Assembly (NCBI GenBank): GCA_963853835.1
Contig: OY970830.1
Span: 30,527,966 to 30,591,965 of the forward strand
Reading direction: 5' to 3'
Source: Calendula officinalis
Lineage: Eukaryota > Streptophyta > Magnoliopsida > Asterales > Asteraceae
DNA: 64,000 bases
The notes beneath the pieces are model-generated. The model was not told where the DNA came from and did no database searches. It worked only from the letters and a program-made list of their open reading frames with translations. The position numbers and the translations under genes are program-made. Shown one piece after another: positions 49,245 to 61,051 of this stretch. Each line of letters begins with the position of its first letter. The first letter of the stretch is position 1.

Positions 49245-49675
49245 TCTTCTACGTTGTACCGATTTCTGTCAAAATTTGAGTTTTTTAGTGGTGATTTTGT
49301 ATTGTGGGTAAGGTGTTTGTTGAAATGCGTGTGTGAGGTTTTGTTTGTGTATGTATGGAATTGCTGAATGATGATGACGATTGATTGATTTTGGCATGAT
49401 AAGGCTTTAGATATAACTCATATAAGCATATATAATAACGTAATAGAATGCAATAGTGTTTTTAGATAACATTAAAAGAGCAATTAAAGTAGTAATATAA
49501 ATTTAATTGTTTAAGAATAATGGTATTGATTTCTACTATTTATAGCTACTCATGTGGTCATCAATTTGATTATGGCAAGTGTCAAAATTAAAAGATGATA
49601 TAAAGATAAAGAATTAGTGGATGACATATATCAAATTTAAAAATAAGTAAACTTACGAGGGACACAAATGATATA

Positions 49676-49987
49676 CTTCCTCCGATTCAAAATAAGTGAT
49701 ACATTATTGCTTTCATGGGTTTTGAGGCAAAATTTTATAATAAGGGTTTAATTAGATTAATTGGATGGTTAGTGGAAAATGGGTCCCACAATTTTGAGTA
49801 AAGTAAGATTAATGATGTTTAAAAGTAAAAGTAAGGGTAAAGATGTTATTTCACTTTATTAAAGTAGGTAATTAATGGATGTGGGACCTACTACTTTTTA
49901 CCAAATTAGGTAAATTTTTAAAGTGTATCACTTATTTTGATACACCCAAATATGAAAATTATATCACTTATTTTGAATCGGAGGAAG
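49676..49987. mobile_element. Stowaway-like MITE, copy 2
   Basis: Ends CTTCCTCCGATTCAAAATAAG and CTTATTTTGAATCGGAGGAAG are near-perfect inverted repeats, flanked by TA. Same family as 31320-31630. It lies 430 bp upstream of the MFS ATG. Confidence 0.85.
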
Positions 49988-50345
49988 TACATAAATATCA
50001 TTTGTCATTGTTTAATTATGACTCGTGAGTAATAAATTAGAATGTGGAATGGTAGTTGAGCGCGTGGATGTTACGATTCTGCATGTGTTTGCCCGTGGCC
50101 CGCCAAGCTTGCCAGCGGTTTCCGGTTTTCGTTTTCATAGGTCCTTGTTTTAACATTAAATATTTAAACTTAAACTTGGTTTTACTAAATAAAGACATTA
50201 AACATTTCGTACGTCCTAATTTTACAATTTCACCGACTCCACTACCCGTGCTTTTAATTGGGTATATACAGTATTTTACAATTCATGTCGGGTTGAGTTT
50301 CACAGTTTTGAGTTGGTGGATATGACAAATAAACTATAGAGTAAA

Positions 50346-50476
50346 GGTAATTAATTCTTACATTACATATTCTGATGTTTGTATCATATTGTACAAATAT
50401 TAATGCAAACTATACAAATATATAAAACATCTATTATAGTGTATAAATTAAATTGTGTGGTGTAAAACTTACCATT
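50346..50476. mobile_element. MITE, 131 bp, family A copy 5
   Basis: Starts GGTAATTAATTCTTACATTAC and ends GTGGTGTAAAACTTACCAT. Flanked by TATAGAGTAAA at 50335-50345 and 50477-50487. It lies 42 bp left of the hAT element. Confidence 0.85.
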
Positions 50477-50498
50477 TATAGAGTAAATTATAGAAATT

Positions 50499-51080
50499 AT
50501 GATTTTGTTCATTACATCTAGAGGTGCACAAACCGGTTTTTTTCAAAAACCGGATCGGATTAAAAAGCGAATCGGTTTTGGTCAAAACCGGTTTTGTCCA
50601 AACCGGTTCGATTTTGAAACCGGTTTTACTCGACGAGCACAAGAACCGGTTCGGACCGGTTTGAAACCGGATCAGATCGGTTTGGTCGGATCGGATCGGT
50701 TTGTTCGGATCGGATCGGATCGGTTTTCGGTTTAAAACCGGATTTACCGGATTTACGGGTTTTTAATTTTATTTATTTATTTATTTATTATGATTTTGTT
50801 CATTACATCTAGAGGTGCACAAACCGGTTTTTTTCAAAAACCGGATCGGATTAAAAAGCGAATCGGTTTTGGTCAAAACCGGTTTTGTCCAAACCGGTTC
50901 GATTTTGAAACCGGTTTTACTCGACGAGCACAAGAACCGGTTCGGACCGGTTTGAAACCGGATCAGATCAGATCGGTTTGGTCGGATCGGATCGGTTTGT
51001 TCGGATCGGATCGGATCGGTTTTCGGTTTAAAACCGGATTTACCGGATTTACGGGTTTTTAATTTTATTTATTTATTTAT
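50499..51080. repeat. Tandem duplication (about 291 bp) of the hAT left end with flanking host DNA
   Basis: The stretch from ATGATTTTGTTCATTACATC through the AACCGG-rich terminus to the ATTTATTTATTTATT tract is present twice (starts 50499 and 50790). The copies differ mainly by an extra AGATC repeat in the second. Because host flank including the target duplication is copied, it arose after insertion. Confidence 0.85.
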
Positions 51081-51292
51081 TTATTTTTTGTATTTTTTAT
51101 GAACAAAATATGTAAAAAGACAATAGAAATCGACTTTTAATTAAAGGAAACTATCCAAATACAAGAGTTTTAAATCCAAATACAAGAGTTTTAAACATAA
51201 ATTTAAACATAAACATAATACAAACTAAACGATAATTAAGTCTTCATTCTTCATGTCTTCGTCTTCATTCGCCACCTCCATTTCTTCATTCT

Positions 51293-52975
51293 TCATTCTT
51301 CATCTCGCATGACATTGTTGCGTAGTTCCATGTCGAATTGAAGTTCTTCGAGTGTTAGAGGTACCGACATATGTTCCTCTATTTCCACGTTATGTAATCG
51401 TTCTTCCACGTCGGCCATCTCGGTCTCAAGTGATGCAATATGTTGTAAGCGTTCTGCTGCATCGAGATGGTCTTTCAAACAAATTATAACTTCAACCGAC
51501 AAAGGTGTGAGCTTCGTTCTCCTGTTTGATATAACCCTACCGCTAAAACTAAAAGCGGAATTCGAAGCTACCGTAGAAGCTTGAACACTTAGTAGGTCAC
51601 GAGCCATAGCGGAAAGAATTGGAAATTGGATACCCTTTCCTTTCCACCAATCCAAAATATCAAGGTTTGGAAATTCTTCTACACTTATAGTTGACAAGAA
51701 ATCGGTAAGTGTATACCTCCCAAGCTCGCTACTAGTGGTGTTATCACGAGCTCGTTTGCTATTTTCGTTTTTCAAAGTGTTGTAAAATCTAACATTTTCA
51801 TAATAATCCTTATGACCCGAACCAGAGGCCCCATCTTGCATCATGGTATGAATGTGTGTTGTTGGGCCATATTTAGCCAAGTAAACGTCAAACATGTTTT
51901 TCAAACAATTGTTGAAATTTACAATGGTATTTTCAGCAAAATGAACGTCTCCGTCACAGAATTTCAAATCGGTACAAATTTGGGTAAGTAACACCTCAAC
52001 CCCTGACGTGTTTATCATGGGGTTTAAAGCGGCGGCTATTGTAATAACGGGGGGCATTTCGGTAAAATATTTTCTAAGTTTGTCTTTCATCGGTCCCACC
52101 ATTTCTGTAAATGGCTGACCCCTGAATTCAAAGTCATTTATTTTTGAACACATTAAGAAAAGTTATTTTAACACCAATGGACTTGTAGGATAGTAAACTC
52201 CTGACAAATAAGTTGTTGCATTTTTGAAAACACCAAGTAATTCGGTAGCTTGTTTGATCGTTTCCCAACTAGACTCCTCAAATCGTACAACACGGTTTCG
52301 ATCGGCTAACATATTATGGAAAACTTTTAAAGATGATTTTTGACGCAAAGCACACTCAAACATGTGGCAAGTGGAATTCCAACGTGTAGGTACGTCCCAA
52401 TTTGGACCTAACCAATCTTGTCCCGCATCGACACAAAATTTCATATACTTATTATGTCTTAAACCGTAGTACCAAAAACATCTTTTAACATTACTCTAAA
52501 AGCGGTTGTTGTTGGTTCGATACAATGTAACCCATCTTGCACAACTAAATTAATAATATGTGCAACACATCGACTATGGAAAAAATACCGTTACAAATCG
52601 GTTTATATTTAAGAATTAGTTTTTGAACCGCCTTTGTATTGTTGGACGCATTATCAAAAGACATAGAAAAGATTTTTGACTCTAATTTATAACTTCTTAT
52701 AACATAGTCTAAAATTTGGTATAAATTTTCCCCCGAATGTGGAGCCCCAAATAATTCAAACGCAATCGTACGCTTCATCATTACCCAAGTATTGGGATCA
52801 ATCCAATGAGCGGTAACACAAAGGTACGAGTCATGTGTAGCATTTGGAGCGGTCCAAACATCACTAGTTAAATTAACCCCCGTTTGTAAATTTTCAAAAC
52901 CTTTTTTTAAATCATCTTTAGCAAGTTTTCACAATTTTATAGCATCACGTCTTAAGGTAGTACGACTTACATGGG
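51293..52975 (-). pseudogene. hAT transposase, C-terminal two thirds, decayed
   Basis: Read on minus from the LTR insertion: catalytic-domain start with LTSDVWTAPN, then FELFGAPHSGENL and SFDNASNNTKAV; next WDVPTRWNST at about 52420; finally the hAT C-terminal dimerisation region with LDILDWWKGKG, FPILSAMARDLLSVQAST and SNSAFSFSGRVISNRRTKL. Breaks: a TGA where Trp is expected (about 52935), stops or frameshift between 52545 and 52444, and a TAA between 52163 and 52154. It belongs to the same gene as 60648-61051. Confidence 0.88.
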
Positions 52976-52980
52976 AATAG
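52976..52980. other. Target duplication AATAG, left
   Basis: AATAG at 52976-52980 and 60643-60647 flank the LTR element inside the hAT transposase gene. Confidence 0.9.
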
Positions 52981-53352
52981 TGTAACGACCCGAAATTTTT
53001 AATAAAATAAAATATGGGAAAAATATGATAAATAAGGATAAATCGTTTAAAACACGTAGGAATTGGTTTCGTGTCGTTCGGAGTCCGTATGAGAAAGTTG
53101 TGGACGAAACCGTGTTGAAACCTAGACCGAAAAGTGCAGCCCTGCTGCACAAGCAACCTCGCGGCGCGAGCCTGGCGCGAGTGAAACGCGAGGTTGAGCA
53201 GAGAGGCTAGAGCTGGAACGCGAGAATCTCGCGTTGACTTTCGCGTTGACTTCTCGACGCGAAATCTGGGAAAATGCGGCGACCAAAGGGGAAACCCGCG
53301 CGACCTCGCGGCGCGAGCGAGGCGCGAGCCAAACGCGAGGGCTGTCTGGAGC

Positions 53353-53359
53353 ATATAAA
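53353..53359 (+). promoter_or_regulatory. LTR TATA box
   Basis: ATATAAA in GAGCATATAAACTTGG, a suitable core promoter for LTR-initiated transcription; the right LTR has the same at 59317-59323. Confidence 0.6.
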
Positions 53360-54108
53360 CTTGGGGGTAAGCTAGGGCTTCATTTCATCTTCAACCCCAC
53401 ACCTTGTGCAGCCGTTTTCTAGAGAGAAGTGGTCGATTTTGGAGTCTTGGAGCTCAAATCATCACCATCTTGAAGGATTGAATCATCAAGGGTAAGGATT
53501 CTTGTCTATTTTACTTAGCTACCTTGATTGTGAGCTTTGTATGGGTAAAAATGGTGGTTTGGGGAACCAACCATGTCATCTTCGGGGAAGATGACTAATC
53601 ATGGGTGTAGAACACTCATTGTAAGCTTGTAATCGATGTGTACAAGTTTGATTTGGGTTTATTGATGGAAATCTTGAACTAGGGTTTGAGATTTCACCAA
53701 GTTTGATGAACTTGGTGGTTAGGAATGTGAATATGGATTGATTAGTGATTAGTTATGGATAATAACTAGCTATTGTGATGATATGGATGATAGGTCAAGA
53801 AGACCTAAAGATTGGTGACATTTCACAAATTGGGTAGCAAGGATTTGTGATGATAAGACACGATTTGGAGTTAGCTTGGCTAAGGTGAGTACATGTGAAC
53901 TTTCAAACTGGGTACATAGCTAGTAAATGTTTTTATGATCTAATGATTTTGTCGAGTCTTTAAGTAATTTAGTCATTTATGTGATTTATGATGAATTGCT
54001 TGTTTGACAACAAAATGATTGATTGACTGAGAAATGATGGAGCTATGAGCTCATAACGATAAAAGATAAGTAATAATGATGATGATGATGATGATGATGT
54101 CCCTAGGG

Positions 54109-54269
54109 CCGTAGTAGATTGGAGGCATTCCGGTTACTACGGTACCTTAAGGTTAGCGGTAGATTGGAGGCATTCCGATTACCCAATACCTATGAGTCCC
54201 GGTAGATTGGAGGCATTCCGATTACCGTGGAAATGATGGTCTTGATAGATTGGAGGCATTCCGATTATC
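54109..54269 (+). repeat. Array of four hairpins with compensated stems (5' LTR)
   Basis: Each unit is: outer stem, bulged G, ATTGGA, loop GGCAT, TCCGAT (or TCCGGT), closing outer stem. Units: 54109-54142 (CCGTAGTA/TACTACGG), 54158-54183 (GGTA/TACC), 54200-54227 (CGGTA/TACCG), 54244-54269 (GATA/TATC). The outer arms differ between units but always stay complementary. Confidence 0.85.
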
Positions 54270-54680
54270 TTGACATTGGCCAATGATGAAAGTGATAAAG
54301 TGACCCAAAACAAACTTAGTAATATTATCTTAAGACTAAATGATATTATTTGACTAATTGTTTATCGGGTCTAAAACCCATGTATCTCACGAGGCAATTT
54401 TGTCTCACGTACTATGTTGGTGTTTTTGCTATGTACTCAGGTTCAGGATCGATGGATTAGATGGTCGCGTTAGAAGTGGCCTAGTGTTGTTTAGCTCGGG
54501 AGCTCGTAGGTAGTTCTCGTTTATCCTATGGCTATGATATTGTTTTTGTAACACCGGCTTTAATACTCTGATAAACTTTGATGATTTTTGTTAAACCGTA
54601 TTTTGAGGATATCGGAATTGTAATGTTTTTACTTAAAAATATGTTTTAAAAAGTGTTTTGAAAATTGAGGTGTTACAACT

Positions 54681-54692
54681 TGGTATCAGAGC
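54681..54692 (+). promoter_or_regulatory. Primer-binding site (initiator tRNA-Met)
   Basis: TGGTATCAGAGC, three bases after the LTR end. Confidence 0.9.
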
Positions 54693-56718
54693 TATAGTTT
54701 AAGTGAATTAGGTTGGATGACCATCCTAGTCTTAGACTGTAGCGATAGGAATGTAAGATTCCTTGAGATCGATAGGTTGACCTTGAGACTTTATGATAAG
54801 TTTAGGGTTGAACCTAGAGGACCTATGGAAGTTGTTATGCAGTGTGCAATAAGAGTATTTTGAGACCGTAGGGCATTAGTATGATAGGGTCGACCCCTAT
54901 GATAAGTGCCATGTTTTGATCTAATCGTGTTGTTTTTAACTGTTGAGCTGACCGTTTGAATCATGGTTGTTGAATACGTTGGTATGGCGAAAGAATGAAT
55001 ATGAAAAGTGGGCGAGCTCTACTAAATTGGGAAGAGTTATGAATGAGAATGTGAACTAGACTATTGAGGACTGTATGATTAAGGGTAGGAGGAATGATTC
55101 CAATGCCCCTATGAAGGAAGAGTCATCGAATGGCGAAGCCGTAGTGAGAAGTAGCTACATAAAGAGGTAGCCAGACCTAGTCGGAAGAAATGGAAGGACG
55201 TTGTATAAGGTTTTCATAGCATGTAAGACCGTGGGGTAAATCGGAAGTTCTGAACTGGAGGTCACGATTGGTGGATTCGGTGGATTGAGCAAGTGCTAGA
55301 GAGTAGCAAGCGAAGAAAGAAAGATATGATAAGTTTGACATCCATATAATTAAAGGGTGAGGCGTCGACGCGGTGGAACGTGTAGTATGAAACCTTTGGA
55401 AAGAGAGCGCGGTACAATATGTTGTGAAAGGAACTCACGAGTGAGTTGAAAGGGGAAGTCTTCCCGGAAGGAAATCTAGAGGGGGGTTCATGATGCAGCC
55501 TCGGAGATCTTAAGTGAAGATTGACGTTGTGTGATTATGGCTTAATTGTTTGGTTGTTGCACGAATTGGTGCTTTTAGAAATTGGAAACGAGTCGTACGA
55601 CATGGGGATTTATTTTTGGGAATAGTCTTCCCGGTTAGTGATGGGTGTGGAAGCATGTATGGGAAAGGACTATAGACAAATGTGTCGCATATAGTAAGGA
55701 TATAAGGGTTGATACTAATATGTAAAAAGGATGAGACACGAGATATGGTGAGTATTTCTAACAGAAATGTAGTAGTACAATGAAGTACTAAGCCTTGATA
55801 AGAATTATTACTATGGATGAAATTTTTCTTTTTGGAATAGGATCCTTGGAAATGGAATTTGGTATTCGGCGGGAATCCGAATAAATAATGTAATGATTGT
55901 TACACGTGAATGGTAAACAAAAGAATGACTAAGGTATAGTTATGTCTTAGAACTTATAAATGGGAAATATGTGGAAAAGAATAAGTGTCGGGAATGACGA
56001 CTTTTGATTGTCGAAAGTGGTTGGGTAAAAAGGTGGCATATAGCCATGTCAAACTTGGTGACAGTAATGATGAATTCAATATTAAGGGTAAGAAAATAAT
56101 TGTTGGTTACGTGTTATAGTAACGATATGGCGGTATGTGGTGTAGAGTAGCGTGAGACTACGGTTGGGAAAGGATTAATTCTAAGTCTCACGATGTATAA
56201 AGGTGGGAACAGCGAGTGTTGAGCTATTGGGTGCTAAGTCAAGGGTCCCGAGTGAGATCGGAGTCAGTTGGTTGACTCAAAGATGACCGGGTTGGCCGGT
56301 GAAATATGGTTAACGAAATAGATTGGTGGTTACCCAGTGGTGACAAAAGATTTGGGAATTTGGTAATAAGGAAATGAATCGGTTAAGGGTGGTCAATGTG
56401 TAATTGAAACGGTAAATAGTAATCGGAAATTTTAATAGTTTACCCGCGGGGTACAATGCACGTGTATTATGCGATGGCCGTTGAAAACATATGATAATGA
56501 AAAAGGTAACGTTATATGAAACGCGTTAAGTAGTATGCCCATTGGGGAATAGGTTAAAGATGGAAGAAAATGATAAGGTGTTGTTATGGGGAGTGTGCTA
56601 ATTGCATGGTGAATAAATGACCGATTGAATGAGTGAGAAAGTGGTAAAGTTATGGGATGTGAAAAGATGTATACTAGAATAGTATGTGACGTAGGAGGGT
56701 TTAGAATGGAATCCCGTT

Positions 56719-57716
56719 TGATCGGAGGCTTTCCGATTAATGAGAATTGGTTGAATCTTGATGGATTGGAGGTTTTCCAGTCATCTTGATGTGATAGTTG
56801 AATTACTGATTGTTATGTCCGTATGATAATGTTTATGTGTTAATGAGATGAATGTAGGACCATGTGGTCGAATTGTATTGTTATAGTTCTGCGTGTTATT
56901 CAAGAAGTTGGTTTACTGGTGCGGGTTGCATTAGGTCATGTATGGGTAGGAGATGCCTACGGTTTATAGAATATGAGGAAAGAGAACTCCTAGAGACCAA
57001 TTTATTACTTGGTAACCAAGATATGGTAAATTTCGTGAAAATTGTAGAATGTGTTGCGGTAGAGGATCCAATACCGATGTTTGAGAATAAAAAGTTATGA
57101 AATTGATCGGTGGGGTACAAGAATGGTTGAAGGAATACTAAGTGATAGCAAGAGTGACCAAATGAAGGTCAAGAAACGGTAAATGTGAGTGTGACCTTTA
57201 AGTAAATGTGCGACTCTCGGATTATTTGGGGAGGGCCTTAAGTAAAAAGGAAATGGGAACAATTATTAAGGAATTAATGATGAGTAAAACCGGAAGCGAT
57301 AAATTGCGGGTAGTACCTCGTGAGTAGAGAAATTGTTAGTTGGGAGAAGTATGGTTGACTTTATGCAAAAGTCAAGATTTGTCAATTTGTGATTGGTTGA
57401 CTCATGATGACCGGGTGGAAGAAAAGTTAGAAGTTTTAGTAATGATAGAATAGATCGAATAAGGTCGGTTGATAAATGAGTAGATTGGTGGGAAGCACTA
57501 GAAATGATTATGTGTATATGTGTGGTATAATGTATAAGTAGGAAAATTGAAAGTAAATTGTGAAAGAAAATGATAGCATGATGGTAAGTGTAATGAGGCA
57601 TACATGAATTGTATGCAAGATGGAATAGTTTTGTATGAGCCACTTTGGATTGGAGGCTTTCCGATCATTGTGACAGTTCGGCGTCGGGGTGGATTGGAGG
57701 CTTTCCGATCATCTCG
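56719..57716 (+). repeat. Four internal hairpins of the LTR hairpin family
   Basis: Near 56719-56737 (inner stem ATCGGA/TCCGAT perfect, outer stem weak); 56760-56785 (GATG/CATC); 57641-57673 (CAC..TG/CA..GTG); 57685-57716 (CGGGGTG/CATCTCG with two G-T pairs). Loops are GGCTT or GGTTT instead of GGCAT. Confidence 0.75.
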
Positions 57717-58305
57717 ATAAGTTAGTTAAGTATAGTTTGATATTTAAGGAATATGAGGTTTGCATCAGGCGTATGCAGAATCGTATGGTTAAGTTATTGC
57801 TATAATTATATGGTAAGTGAGAAATTGGATTGAAAACACGGGTCGTGTTTAAGTAGAAGTATGTGTAGGAGATACCTACAAGTTAATGGTTCATGAAAAA
57901 GGAATGCTTTAGGAAGCAAAGTGGTTAGTAGCCAATGAGTGGTGAAAGGTGTATAACGGGTGGTTAGGCCACAATTGGATATGATTGAGGCTTTATAGCC
58001 GGTAATCGGGAACTTCAAGTATGGTATAGGGATGTTTGAAAGGAATTATGAATGGTATAAGAATTTGAATGAATGTAAAGGAGTAATAGAGATTGATGTC
58101 AATTTAAATGAAATTTGTTAATCGACTGAGGGGATCGAAATCAAGGAAAAAGGGAACAAATGGGAAAAGAAATTTAAATATGAAATCGGGAATGAAAAGC
58201 TTGGGAAGCGATGCCTTAGTAATAAAGAATATGTGGAATTTAGCAAGGTAAGTTGACTTTATTCATAAGTCAAGGTTGATCAACTGATGGGATGTTGACT
58301 TTAGT

Positions 58306-58306
<1 letters not shown>

Positions 58307-58343
<37 letters not shown>
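58307..58343. repeat. Homopolymer (A)37
   Basis: Uninterrupted A run inside the interior of the LTR element; it follows TTGACTTTAGTC. Length is uncertain in any assembly. Confidence 0.85.
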
Positions 58344-58346
<3 letters not shown>

Positions 58347-58944
58347 GATTTGACTTTCGTTTAAAATGGTTAGTCAAGGATAAGAACATAATATATCGCA
58401 TATATGTGTGTATGATAGTGGTTGATTGATTAATGGAAATAATTGTAGTCAAAGGGTGCGACTTTGACCATTGGGTATTCCGAATGGAGCCTAGAAATCG
58501 AATATGATTGTTGTTGGACCATGAGTGTAAGATTGATGGTTAAGGAATTGAGGTTTAATGGAACCACTAATGGATAAGGAAAGTTTCCAAGGTATTATTG
58601 ACTTTATGCTTAAGTCAAAGATGGGACAATGTTGACAATTTGGTCAAAGCGAGGGGTTGATTATCATTTTGGTCAAATGGTTATTAGTAATGATTGGGTC
58701 ATATCATCCCAATGGGAGTAAGGAGTTTGGTTAAGTGATGAGAAGGGTTAAGGTCAAATTGTGAAATTTTTGACCCGTTCGGGTATTAGGAACTCAAGTT
58801 TGGATCTTTGGCCCGTTTGGGTATAACGGGTCGAGTGGGCGATTAAATACATAAGTATTATTGAATCATAATTTGGAAGTGTAATGAGGATTTGAAATCC
58901 TTGAGTTGATTCCGAGGACGGAATCCTTTTAAGGAATGGATAGT

Positions 58945-60642
58945 TGTAACGACCCGAAATTTTTAATAAAATAAAATATGGGAAAAATATGATAAATAAG
59001 GATAAATCGTTTAAAACACGTAGGAATTGGTTTCGTGTCGTTCGGAGTCCGTATGAGAAAGTTGTGGACGAAACCGTGTTGAAACCTAGACCGAAAAGTG
59101 CAGCCCTGCTGCACAAGCAACCTCGCGGCGCGAGCCTGGCGCGAGTGAAACGCGAGGTTGAGCAGAGAGGCTAGAGCTGGAACGCGAGAATCTCGCGTTG
59201 ACTTTCGCGTTGACTTCTCGACGCGAAATCTGGGAAAATGCGGCGACCAAAGGGGAAACCCGCGCGACCTCGCGGCACGAGCGAGGCGCGAGCCAAACGC
59301 GAGGGCTGTCTGGAGCATATAAACTTGGGGGTAAGCTAGGGCTTCATTTCATCTTCAACCCCACACCTTGTGCAGCCGTTTTCTAGAGAGAAGTGGTCGA
59401 TTTTGGAGTCTTGGAGCTCAAATCATCACCATCTTGAAGGATTGAATCATCAAGGGTAAGGATTCTTGTCTATTTTACTTAGCTACCTTGATTGTGAGCT
59501 TTGTATGGGTAAAAATGGTGGTTTGGGGAACCAACCATGTCATCTTCGGGGAAGATGACTAATCATGGGTGTAGAACACTCATTGTAAGCTTGTAATCGA
59601 TGTGTACAAGTTTGATTTGGGTTTATTGATGGAAATCTTGAACTAGGGTTTGAGATTTCACCAAGTTTGATGAACTTGGTGGTTAGGAATGTGAATATGG
59701 ATTGATTAGTGATTAGTTATGGATAATAACTAGCTATTGTGATGATATGGATGATAGGTCAAGAAGACCTAAAGATTGGTGACATTTCACAAATTGGGTA
59801 GCAAGGATTTGTGATGATAAGACACGATTTGGAGTTAGCTTGGCTAAGGTGAGTACATGTGAACTTTCAAACTGGGTACATAGCTAGTAAATGTTTTTAT
59901 GATCTAATGATTTTGTCGAGTCTTTAAGTAATTTAGTCATTTATGTGATTTATGATGAATTGCTTGTTTGACAACAAAATGATTGATTGACTGAGAAATG
60001 ATGGAGCTATGAGCTCATAACGATAAAAGATAAGTAATAATGATGATGATGATGATGATGATGTCCCTAGGGCCGTAGTAGATTGGAGGCATTCCGGTTA
60101 CTACGGTACCTTAAGGTTAGCGGTAGATTGGAGGCATTCCGATTACCCAATACCTATGAGTCCCGGTAGATTGGAGGCATTCCGATTACCGTGGAAATGA
60201 TGGTCTTGATAGATTGGAGGCATTCCGATTATCTTGACATTGGCCAATGATGAAAGTGATAAAATGACCCAAAACAAACTTAGTAATATTATCTTAAGAC
60301 TAAATGATATTATTTGACTAATTGTTTATCGGGTCTAAAACCCATGTATCTCAGGAGGCAATTTTGTCTCACGTACTATGTTGGTGTTTTTGCTATGTAC
60401 TCAGGTTCAGGATCGATGGATTAGATGGTCGCGTTAGAAGTGGCCTAGTGTTGTTTAGCTCGGGAGCTCGTAGGTAGTTCTCGTTTATCCTATGGCTATG
60501 ATATTGTTTTTGTAACACCGGCTTTAATACTCTGATAAACTTTGATGATTTTTGTTAAACCGTATTTTGAGGAATATCGGAATTGTAATGTTTTTACTTA
60601 AAAATATGTTTTAAAAAGTGTTTTGAAAATTGAGGTGTTACA
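58945..60642 (+). repeat. 3' LTR (1698 bp)
   Basis: Same structure as the left LTR; hairpin array at 60073-60233. Differences that I see: one G/A in the CGCG block, one G/A before TGACCC, a C/G in CTCA(C/G)GAGG and one inserted A near 60573. Confidence 0.95.
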
Positions 60643-60647
60643 AATAG

Positions 60648-61051
60648 CGTGGTTCCAACTCTTCTTGGATCATGCTCGTCAACCTTTTGTTGTCGAAAAA
60701 GTTAAAGGGCAACGCCTCTTGAACCTCCAACTTCGTCATTCGCTCACGAAGCCTACTAGCTTCGAAACTAAACACCTTGCCGTCATTTCCCATGCTTGTT
60801 TGGCCACTCGTCGAGCCCATTTTCACGACTCTACAACTTTTATTAGCATGAGTCCTCAAAGTTGTATTTCCATCTTCTTTAAAGAAACGCGAACATTTTT
60901 TGCACCGAGCTTTTTTCCCCCCATCCGACATCAAACATAAGTCGAAATGGCACCAAATATCCGGATTTCTCTTTGTAGGAAGTATCTTAACAACGGTAAC
61001 GTCGGTAGAAGATTCACCCATACCAACCGAAGGTTGAGAATCTGAAGCCAT
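60648..61051 (-). pseudogene. hAT transposase N-terminus with BED zinc finger
   Basis: Starts MASDSQPSVG at 61051. BED-type finger at residues about 27-74: W33 and F36 region, C-x2-C (ARCKKCSRFF), then H-x4-C (THANKSCR). The frame runs up to the AATAG target site at 60647, where the LTR element interrupts the gene; reading resumes at 52975. BED fingers bind DNA at the transposon ends in hAT transposases. Confidence 0.88.

Larger units (their letters stand above)
52981..54677 (+). repeat. 5' LTR (1697 bp)
   Basis: TATA box ATATAAA at 53353-53359, preceded by a CTCGCG/CGCGAG-rich block (53155-53340). A GATGATGATG microsatellite (54077-54099) and four hairpin repeats (54109-54269) lie downstream. 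Confidence 0.95.
54693..58944 (+). other. Interior of the pol-less LTR element: no coding capacity seen
   Basis: Purine-rich plus strand. The longest open frames are under 130 codons and have no family resemblance. Recognisable content is limited to four further hairpins of the LTR type (56719-57716), four TTGACTTTA...AAGTCAA-type palindromes (about 57357, 58253, 58293, 58599) and a 37-base A tract (58307-58343). Confidence 0.7.
52981..60642 (+). mobile_element. Large pol-less LTR retrotransposon (7.66 kb, LARD-like, Tekay-type termini)
   Basis: Two LTRs of 1697 and 1698 bp (52981-54677, 58945-60642) start TGTAACGACCC and end GTGTTACA, with AATAG target duplications. A primer-binding site TGGTATCAGAGC (54681-54692) follows the left LTR after a 3-base spacer; a purine-rich AAGGAATGGATAG precedes the right LTR. 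The 4.25-kb interior has no long open frame and no gag, protease, reverse transcriptase or integrase motif that I can recognise. The termini are like those of Tekay/Del chromoviruses, so I infer a non-autonomous derivative of that lineage. About four differences between the LTRs indicate a very recent insertion. Confidence 0.93.

Noticed and set aside
50499..51062. Plus-strand frames of 78 and 90 codons with FQKPDRIKKRIGFGQNRF repeats
   Set aside because: Translation of the hAT subterminal AACCGGTTTT motifs; direction and repeat nature argue against a gene.
52929..53354. Minus-strand 141-codon frame spanning the hAT/LTR junction, repeated at 58929-59318
   Set aside because: Lies in the LTR opposite to transcription and crosses the insertion junction; it is open by chance because of the CGCG-rich block.
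56864..57643. Frames of 78 and 125 codons in the interior of the pol-less LTR element
   Set aside because: No family resemblance, overlap the hairpin repeats, and are not longer than expected by chance.
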